Source: Chloroflexota bacterium (GTDB lineage: Bacteria; Chloroflexota; Anaerolineae; Anaerolineales; UBA11579). From it: a DNA stretch of 11,122 nucleotides. Shown here one piece after another: positions 5,799 to 11,122 of the stretch (position 1 is its first letter; every line of letters begins with the position of its first letter). The stretch covers positions 1 to 11,122 of the forward strand of contig JAUWSD010000018.1 in assembly GCA_030610225.1 (NCBI GenBank), written 5' to 3'. Under the pieces are notes generated by a model, which made no database searches, was not told the DNA's origin, and saw only the letters and a list, made by a program, of their open reading frames with translations. The position numbers and the translations under genes are program-made.

Positions 5799-7640
5799 AT
5801 GTGTGGAATTGTTGGATACGTAGGTCCGCGTGATGCCACGCCGATCGTATTAGGCGGCTTAAAACGGCTTGAATACCGGGGGTATGATTCAGCTGGAATA
5901 GCAGTACTGCAAGATGGTGGATTTGAGATTCGCCGGGATGCAGGAAAATTATCAAAATTACTCTCTACGGTCAATGATGACCCCATCAAAGGTCATCTCG
6001 GAATTGGGCACACCCGCTGGGCAACGCATGGTGAACCAAATACCCGAAATGCTCACCCGCATATCGGTGCTACTGGTGATGTTGTCGTCGTTCATAATGG
6101 CATCGTCGAAAATTATAAAGAACTAAAAGAAGAATTATTGGCAGAAGGTGCAGAATTCAATTCAGATACTGATAGCGAGATCATAGTCCATTTAATTGAA
6201 CGCTACCTTTCCTCAGAAAATGACCTTCTCCAAGCTGTCAGAAAAGCACTCTCACACCTCAAAGGTCACCACGGCGTGGTTATCGGTTCAAAGCATGAAC
6301 CAGATAAGATCGTCGCTGCCCGTATAGGGAACGCAGGCGGGGTTGTGCTGGGATTCGGTGAGGGCGAAATGTTCATCGCATCTGACCTGCCGGCCATCCT
6401 TGAGCACACCAGAGAAGTTGTTTACCTCGAAAGCCATCAACTCGCTGTCGTCACAAAAGACAGCGCAGCGGTCTATGACCTTGACGGGAACAAACTTGAG
6501 ATCAGAACCGAGACCGTTCCCTGGGACCCGATTGCTGCTGAGAAAGGCGAATACCGCCATTTCATGCAGAAAGAGATCCATGAACAGATCAGATCCATCA
6601 CCGACACGATCAATGGCCGGGTTGATTTTGCCAACGGCAGGATATCCCTACCCAAGCTCAATCTAACTAAAGAGTTCGCCAACAAGATCGAGAAGATCAT
6701 CATCACAGCCTGTGGGACTGCCGCTTATGCAGCCATGGTTGGTAAAATCATCATCGAGAAAATTGCCCGAATTCCGGTAGAGGTTGATGTTGCTTCCGAA
6801 TTCAGATACAGAGACCCGATCATCACAGAAAATACAGTCGTACTGTCGATCAGCCAGTCTGGGGAGACAGCAGATACACTCGCTGCAATGGCAGAGGGTA
6901 AAAGACTCGGTGCTACCCTTTGGACGATAGTAAATGTGATGGGTTCGCAGGCCATGCGCATCTCAGATGGGCACATCCTGATGCAGACTGGACCGGAGAT
7001 CGGGGTTGCCTCTACGAAAGCATACACTGCTCCCCTGGTCGACCAATACATGCTAGCAATCCTGTTAGCAGACCTGCGGGATGAAATCGACGAAAAAACC
7101 CGCAAACAGTATGTCAACGAACTTCGCAGTCTGCCAAACCTGGTCAGCCAGGTTCTCTCCCGCGAAACGGAATATGAGCGCATTGCCAGGAAACTTGTTG
7201 ATGTGAATAACAGCATTTATCTGGGGCGCGGCGTGAACATGCCTACCGCTTATGAAGGTGCTTTGAAGCTGAAAGAAATATCATACATCCACGCTGAGGC
7301 ATACCCGGGTGGAGAGATGAAACACGGGCCGATCGCCCTCTTTGATCAGGACATGCAGGTGATCGTGATCGCCCCCAAAGACCCCTGGTACGACAAAATG
7401 GTCAGCCAGGTCGAGCAGACCAAAGCCAGGAATGCGCCTGTGCTGGTCATCGCAACAGATGGCGACGAACAGATCCCTGAATTAGCTGATGAAGTCATGT
7501 GGATACCGGATGTATTTTGGATGCTTAGCCCCGTAATTGCAGTCATCCCCCTACAGATCCTTGCATATCATATTGCTTCAATTAGAGGTTTAGACGTTGA
7601 CCAGCCCCGAAATTTGGCAAAATCAGTCACCGTCGAGTAG
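5799..7640 (+). CDS. glmS: Glutamine--fructose-6-phosphate aminotransferase (isomerizing)
   Basis: GlmS converts fructose-6-phosphate and glutamine to glucosamine-6-phosphate and glutamate, the first committed step to UDP-GlcNAc and peptidoglycan; it is cytoplasmic and usually dimeric. The 613 residues match the family length. The N-terminal glutaminase domain starts MCGIVGY, so C2 becomes the catalytic N-terminal Cys after Met removal. HTRWATHG (71-78), HNGIVEN (99-105) and SDTDSE (122-127) complete the site. The first SIS domain (about 290-430) carries CGTAAYA and SISQSGETADT (350-360). The second (about 465-600) carries GRGVNMPTAYEGALKLKE, and HAEAYPGGEMKHGP with E500 and H509. The C-terminus LAKSVTVE supplies the sugar-binding Lys (K608). 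The glutaminase loop reads GNAGGVVLG where GSPLVIG is more common. Expression is probably controlled by the upstream glmS ribozyme. Confidence 0.98.
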   Translation: MCGIVGYVGPRDATPIVLGGLKRLEYRGYDSAGIAVLQDGGFEIRRDAGKLSKLLSTVNDDPIKGHLGIGHTRWATHGEPNTRNAHPHIGATGDVVVVHNGIVENYKELKEELLAEGAEFNSDTDSEIIVHLIERYLSSENDLLQAVRKALSHLKGHHGVVIGSKHEPDKIVAARIGNAGGVVLGFGEGEMFIASDLPAILEHTREVVYLESHQLAVVTKDSAAVYDLDGNKLEIRTETVPWDPIAAEKGEYRHFMQKEIHEQIRSITDTINGRVDFANGRISLPKLNLTKEFANKIEKIIITACGTAAYAAMVGKIIIEKIARIPVEVDVASEFRYRDPIITENTVVLSISQSGETADTLAAMAEGKRLGATLWTIVNVMGSQAMRISDGHILMQTGPEIGVASTKAYTAPLVDQYMLAILLADLRDEIDEKTRKQYVNELRSLPNLVSQVLSRETEYERIARKLVDVNNSIYLGRGVNMPTAYEGALKLKEISYIHAEAYPGGEMKHGPIALFDQDMQVIVIAPKDPWYDKMVSQVEQTKARNAPVLVIATDGDEQIPELADEVMWIPDVFWMLSPVIAVIPLQILAYHIASIRGLDVDQPRNLAKSVTVE

Positions 7641-7665
7641 ATAACAGCAACGTATTATATTATCT

Positions 7666-7706
7666 AATCCTATATTGCAAGATATTTTGCAATATAGGAT
7701 TTTTTA
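7666..7706 (+). terminator. Rho-independent terminator of glmS
   Basis: A perfect 15-bp inverted repeat (AATCCTATATTGCAA at 7666-7680, complement at 7687-7701) with a 6-base loop is followed by a run of T on the plus strand. It lies 25 bases after the glmS stop. On the minus strand the hairpin also follows the end of the convergent moeA gene, overlapping its stop region, but no T-run follows there. It therefore ends glmS efficiently and moeA perhaps weakly. Confidence 0.85.
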
Positions 7707-9662
7707 TTCCTTCCACAAATTCCCGATATTCTCAATGCTATACCCGGGTAAACTCAATATGGCATCGTGCAGATCTTTGCTTTGAAGAGTATCCATCAAG
7801 GGCTGCAGTAGTTCATCTTGATAATATTCGCTTGGAATTGCAAGATCATATTGTTCGTCATACAGCGGGATGAAATCAAGCTCCAACGCTTGCGCAGCTG
7901 CCGCAATGCCCAATCCACAATCTGCCCTCCCAGACACAACTGATGCCGCGATGTTCAAATGAGTGAATTCAACCTGGTCATATCCGAGCATATCCCCTGG
8001 ATCCAATCCCAACTGTTCAAGCTCATAATCCAGAAGGATCCTTGTCCCGGCTCCGCGCTGCCGATTGACATACCTGAGTCCCCGATTGACAACATCAGCG
8101 ATATCCCTGATTTTCTCAGGATTACCTTTCTGCACCATCAGTCCCTGTTTCCGATTAACCATACCAATGATCGTTACAGGAGTGTCAGGCAGATATTCAT
8201 CCAGATATGGCAAATTATATTCACCGCTCCTGGGGTCCAATAAATGGATTCCTGCCAGATGTGCGTATCCCTTCCTCAACGCTGCCAGCCCCCCCAGGCT
8301 TCCAGCATTCGCCGACACCAACCTTCGCCCCCTTCCCGCCAGGAACTGGGCCAGAATATCGATGGTCATATCATGTGACCCGATCATAAAAATGGTCTCA
8401 GCTATTTCTTTTCGGTTTCTGTATAACTTCACATTAACTTTTGTGCCTTCAGATTCTCCCTGCGAGCCTTTCGGAATTACTGTGATCCCATCAGCTCTAA
8501 CCAATGAAGAGATCACCCCAGCACCGCGGGATAATGGTGCAGCCAGGGTCCTTTCCCCAACTCTACCTACCGCAACCCGCATGAAATCATCATCTCCTGC
8601 CGGGGATGTTATCTTTCTCGTTAATTCTGCTTCGATCTCATCTCTGTATACGGGGGATCTGCCAAGCCATCTTGCGATCAATGGTTCAACAAATATCTCG
8701 CCTGTCAAAGCCGCTGAAACAGGGTATCCAGGAACTCCGATGATCGGCACTGCTTTTCCATTGTCCCGTTTAATCACTCCAAGTATCACGGGATGCCCCG
8801 GTCGGATTGCAATGCCATGAACCAAAAGCTCACCAAGGTCTTCTACGATCTGTGCAGTGAAATCCTCAGAACCTGCAGATGAACCGGCATTCACCAGTAC
8901 AAGATCAAATTTTTCCACAGCTTTCTTCACCTGTGATCTGATCAGATCATACTCATCAGCGGTTATCTCAAATCTGGAAGCATCTCCCCCCCACTGATTT
9001 ATCTGAGCAGCCAGCATGATGCTGTTATATTCAATGATCTCGCCAACTTCTGCTTTCTGCCCTACTGGCACCAATTCGGTTCCGGTTGGAATGATGGCCA
9101 CTTTGGGTTTCCGTGCAGCAACAACCTGTTGATGCCCACTTCCAGCGATGGCACCCAGATCAACCGAGCTTAAAACTTTTCCGGTTGGGTGAACCAGCTG
9201 GGTCTGGATCATATCCTCACCCATTGGTCTTACATGCTGCCAAGGCGCTGCTGCCTGCCTGATCCTGATCGAGTTTGGCTTCCGCGGAGCAGTCGAAATG
9301 CTTCCATCTTTATTCAAAGGCTCAGTTGCTTCTATCATGATGACTGCATTGAACTTCTCTGGCAAAGGATCGCCAGTGTCCAAATACTCCGCTTGAGCAC
9401 CTAATTCTAAAATGACAGGGTTAGTCAGGCTGGCACCCGCTGTTTCTTCCGCCCTGACGGCAAAACCGTCCATCGCAGAAGCGTGATAATGTGGAGATGA
9501 TATCTTTGCCCAAACAGGCTCTGCAACCACTCTCCCTACCGCTTTTTCATCAAGAGGGATTGCTTCTGTCCCCAGGATTCCGTCTAAACCATTTAACTTA
9601 AGGGCTTCATCTAATTTTGCTTGTGCAGTTTCAAGAGGAATGTCTTTCAAATAAATAGTCAT
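7704..9662 (-). CDS. MoeA-family molybdopterin molybdenumtransferase fused to a C-terminal PBP-like domain
   Basis: MoeA inserts molybdate (or tungstate) into adenylylated molybdopterin, the last common step of Mo/W-cofactor synthesis in the cytoplasm. The 652 residues comprise two parts. Residues 1-412 are a complete MoeA: SAMDGFAVR (62-70) with the conserved Asp (D65), VRPMGEDM (144-151), the MoCF-fold PTGTELVPVG (192-201), NAGSSAGSEDFT (258-269), GVPGYPVSA (309-317) and the C-terminal beta domain IV. Residues about 425-645 are a type-2 periplasmic-binding-protein-like domain (GSHDMTIDILAQFL, RQRGAGTRILLDYEL, VSGRADCGLG) of the kind described as a molybdate-binding domain, with no signal peptide, so it acts inside the cell. 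This architecture is known in other bacteria. ATG 9662 lies one base after the upstream moeA stop, and a weak TGTGGT is the only SD-like sequence, so coupled translation is likely. The preference for Mo or W cannot be read from the sequence. Confidence 0.92.
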   Translation of the reverse strand: MTIYLKDIPLETAQAKLDEALKLNGLDGILGTEAIPLDEKAVGRVVAEPVWAKISSPHYHASAMDGFAVRAEETAGASLTNPVILELGAQAEYLDTGDPLPEKFNAVIMIEATEPLNKDGSISTAPRKPNSIRIRQAAAPWQHVRPMGEDMIQTQLVHPTGKVLSSVDLGAIAGSGHQQVVAARKPKVAIIPTGTELVPVGQKAEVGEIIEYNSIMLAAQINQWGGDASRFEITADEYDLIRSQVKKAVEKFDLVLVNAGSSAGSEDFTAQIVEDLGELLVHGIAIRPGHPVILGVIKRDNGKAVPIIGVPGYPVSAALTGEIFVEPLIARWLGRSPVYRDEIEAELTRKITSPAGDDDFMRVAVGRVGERTLAAPLSRGAGVISSLVRADGITVIPKGSQGESEGTKVNVKLYRNRKEIAETIFMIGSHDMTIDILAQFLAGRGRRLVSANAGSLGGLAALRKGYAHLAGIHLLDPRSGEYNLPYLDEYLPDTPVTIIGMVNRKQGLMVQKGNPEKIRDIADVVNRGLRYVNRQRGAGTRILLDYELEQLGLDPGDMLGYDQVEFTHLNIAASVVSGRADCGLGIAAAAQALELDFIPLYDEQYDLAIPSEYYQDELLQPLMDTLQSKDLHDAILSLPGYSIENIGNLWKE

Positions 9663-9663
9663 A

Positions 9664-10896
9664 TTACATCAACCACACATCGACTGTTTCACCAGCCAAA
9701 ATGCCATTATTATCCGGCTCGATCCTGATCAAACCCTCAGCTTTTGCCAAAGTGAAAATCAGGTTGCTTCTCCCGAATATCGGCTCAGCCACTAACCCGC
9801 CATTATCGCGGATCAATTTCACCGGTACCCATTCTTCTCTTCCAGTTGAGGAAGCCACATTAACTCCAAGCACTGCTTGAACTCTTGGCTTCTGCCTTGC
9901 GTGTACCAGTCCGATCATTCTCTTTATCACTGGCACCACGAATAATCCCGCGATCACAAGCGCACTGACCGGATTTCCTGGTAAACCGATCACTGGTTTT
10001 TCATCAACAATGCTCAAAATTGTGGGCTTTCCGGGTTTGACATTGACACCGTGAACCAGAACACCGGGATCACCGATCTCATTGATCACCTTCGCTGTCA
10101 AGTCCCTCGTGCTGGCAGACGACCCAGCTGTGATTATCACCAGGTCACATTCCTCGATTGCCTTTGAGACATTCTTTACCATCGTTTCAAACGTATCTTC
10201 GATGATCCCATAGAGCTTGGGAACACCACCCGTCTGTTCAACCAGCACCTTCAATGTATAGCTGTTAATATCCCTGACCTGACCGGACAGCATTTCTTCC
10301 TGGGGAGGAACAACCTCATCACCGCTGGAAATTATCCCGATCAACGGCATTGTTGCCACTTTAATACTGGTTACACCAAGAGCCATCAAACCCCCAACCT
10401 CTGCTGGCCGCAGTTTTGTGCCAGCTGGGATCACCAGCTCTCCTTCAGCAACATCCTCACCGATCTGGATCACATTCTCCCCAACCCCAACCGCTTTCAT
10501 GATCTCAACTTCCGTTTCAAGACTTTGCTGAGTGTATTCGACCATGACAACTGCATCTGCGCCTTCAGGCAGCATCCCGCCTGTATGTATGAGCGCACAT
10601 TCATTTGCCCCCAGAGCCTGATCAGCAACAGCACCCATCGTCACTTCGCCGATCAATTTCAGATATGCTGGCAGCGAATCGCTAGCCCCGAAAGTGTCTT
10701 TTGCTGAGACAGCATACCCATCCACAGTTGAACGTCTGAAATTTGGAAGCGGGTAATCTGCATGAATATCTTCTGCGATGACTCTCCCCAAAGAATCTTC
10801 CGTCTGTATATCTTCGATTTGCGGAGAAACGCTGACCTGATCCAACATGGTCTTCAACGCTTCATCAGGTTGTAATAATCTTAAGAATTCAGGCAT
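9664..10896 (-). CDS. moeA: Molybdopterin molybdenumtransferase MoeA
   Basis: This is a standard-length MoeA (410 residues; E. coli 411) that catalyses metal insertion into molybdopterin-AMP. Domain I carries RSTVDGYAVSA (55-65) with the conserved D59. GEDV is at 146-149 and LRPAEVGGLMALG at 162-174. The MoCF-like domain has ISSGDEVVPP (189-198) and TAGSSASTRDLT (256-267). GVNVKPGKPT and GLPGNPVSALV (304-314) follow, and then the small C-terminal domain IV (about 330-410). It is clearly a paralogue of the next gene, not a duplicate: the motifs are shared but the surrounding sequence differs and the PBP-like domain is absent. ATG 10896 has GGAGG four bases upstream, 10 bases after the stop of the preceding membrane-protein gene, so the three genes probably form one operon. 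Confidence 0.95.
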   Translation of the reverse strand: MPEFLRLLQPDEALKTMLDQVSVSPQIEDIQTEDSLGRVIAEDIHADYPLPNFRRSTVDGYAVSAKDTFGASDSLPAYLKLIGEVTMGAVADQALGANECALIHTGGMLPEGADAVVMVEYTQQSLETEVEIMKAVGVGENVIQIGEDVAEGELVIPAGTKLRPAEVGGLMALGVTSIKVATMPLIGIISSGDEVVPPQEEMLSGQVRDINSYTLKVLVEQTGGVPKLYGIIEDTFETMVKNVSKAIEECDLVIITAGSSASTRDLTAKVINEIGDPGVLVHGVNVKPGKPTILSIVDEKPVIGLPGNPVSALVIAGLFVVPVIKRMIGLVHARQKPRVQAVLGVNVASSTGREEWVPVKLIRDNGGLVAEPIFGRSNLIFTLAKAEGLIRIEPDNNGILAGETVDVWLM

Positions 10897-10900
10897 ACGC

Positions 10901-10905
10901 CCTCC
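10901..10905 (-). promoter_or_regulatory. Ribosome-binding site of moeA
   Basis: The minus strand reads GGAGG followed by GCGT and ATG. It is a strong Shine-Dalgarno at slightly short spacing, just after the stop codon of the upstream gene, and it fixes the moeA start at 10896. Confidence 0.7.
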
Positions 10906-10906
10906 G

Positions 10907-11122
10907 TCATCTAATCAAATATGAAATTACAAAAACAAAAATAACTGTGGTGATGATCAGGATCTTATTGATCTTCAGGAATTTCCAGCTTGGCTTGCGC
11001 CCATTGGCGATCTGCTGCAAATGCCAGATCTGAAGTCCAGCCATTGGGAAACTGATAAAAACGGGCAGCGCAATAGATTGTGGCATACTCAGCATCCCTG
11101 CCAATCCAAGGGCTAAATATGC
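10907..11122 (-). CDS. C-terminal end of a multi-pass membrane protein, possibly a UbiA-type prenyltransferase (partial)
   Basis: The frame is open from the right edge of the window to TGA 10909-10907, giving 71 visible residues beginning AYLALGLAG. There are two or three hydrophobic segments: the first two, about AYLALGLAGML and ALPVFISFPMAGLQIW, separated by a short polar stretch, and a final one about ILIITTVIFVFVISYLI that ends in an Arg. Between them is a basic loop, QIANGRKPSWKFLKINK. A last helix preceded by a basic RKPSW-like loop resembles the C-terminus of UbiA-family prenyltransferases, which attach isoprenoid chains to quinone or lipid head groups. That resemblance is an impression and not a motif match. 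Upstream codons lack a stop, so the internal TTG at 11104 should not be taken as the start. It is 10 bases from moeA in the same direction, so co-transcription is likely although a functional link is not obvious. Confidence 0.6.
   Translation of the reverse strand, partial: AYLALGLAGMLSMPQSIALPVFISFPMAGLQIWHLQQIANGRKPSWKFLKINKILIITTVIFVFVISYLIR

Noticed and set aside
5526..5823. Small ORFs in the glmS leader
   Set aside because: They overlap the ribozyme fold, lack good ribosome-binding sites and have no recognisable protein content; the RNA structure explains the sequence.
6725..7216. Minus-strand open frame of 163 codons opposite glmS
   Set aside because: It lies wholly within the conserved SIS domains of GlmS on the other strand, and its translation is unlike any known protein.
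8065..8820. Plus-strand open frame of 251 codons opposite the MoeA-PBP gene
   Set aside because: It is antisense to well-supported coding sequence, low in recognisable motifs, and explained by the codon bias of the real gene.
10907..11104. Complete 65-residue protein starting at TTG 11104
   Set aside because: The frame is open to the window edge without a stop, and the hydrophobic pattern continues upstream, so this is the tail of a longer gene.

Overview
The window looks like chromosomal core sequence from a bacterium, most likely a Chloroflexota of the Anaerolineae type. That is an inference from moderate GC content, the mreB-mreC-mreD-PBP2-rodA order, the form of the PBP2 C-terminal region after KTG, the GlmS variant reading GNAGGVVLG, and a MoeA fused to a periplasmic-binding-protein-like domain. 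No marker gene is present to prove the lineage. There are no tRNAs, rRNAs, insertion sequences, CRISPR arrays or phage genes.

Region 1 (1-5276, minus strand, read from right to left) is the cell-elongation operon: mreB, mreC, mreD, the class B penicillin-binding protein PBP2 (mrdA) and the N-terminal 193 codons of rodA, which runs off the left edge. Spacing is tight: mreD/mrdA and mrdA/rodA each share one base (TAATG and TGATG), mreC and mreD are 10 bases apart, and mreC follows mreB by a few tens of bases at most. Together they encode the actin-like scaffold, its membrane partners, the transpeptidase and the SEDS glycosyltransferase of the elongasome.

Region 2 (5277-5798) is a divergent intergenic region of about 520 bases. 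It holds the mreB leader and a minus-strand extended -10 promoter, an AT-rich middle, and then a plus-strand TATAAT followed by what I read as a glmS ribozyme directly upstream of glmS. The ribozyme core is recognisable (AGCGC cleavage site, UUCG-capped P1, GACGAGG strand, P2 helix, AUCGA, GCGG, P3). It carries an additional two-hairpin arm of about 60 bases inside the core.

Region 3 (5799-7706) is glmS, which makes glucosamine-6-phosphate for peptidoglycan precursors. It ends in a strong 15-bp perfect hairpin terminator shared with the convergent moeA end. Elongasome and precursor synthesis are thus transcribed divergently from one intergenic region.

Region 4 (7704-11122, minus strand) starts at the right edge with the C-terminus of a multi-pass membrane protein, possibly a UbiA-type prenyltransferase. 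Two tandem moeA paralogues follow: a standard 410-residue MoeA and, one base later, a 652-residue MoeA with a C-terminal substrate-binding-protein-like domain. Both would act in the last step of molybdenum (or tungsten) cofactor synthesis.

The most notable item is the candidate glmS ribozyme with its inserted arm. Secondary points are a repeat-like insertion in PBP2, the MoeA/MoeA-PBP tandem, and a short upstream ORF overlapping the TTG start of mreB.
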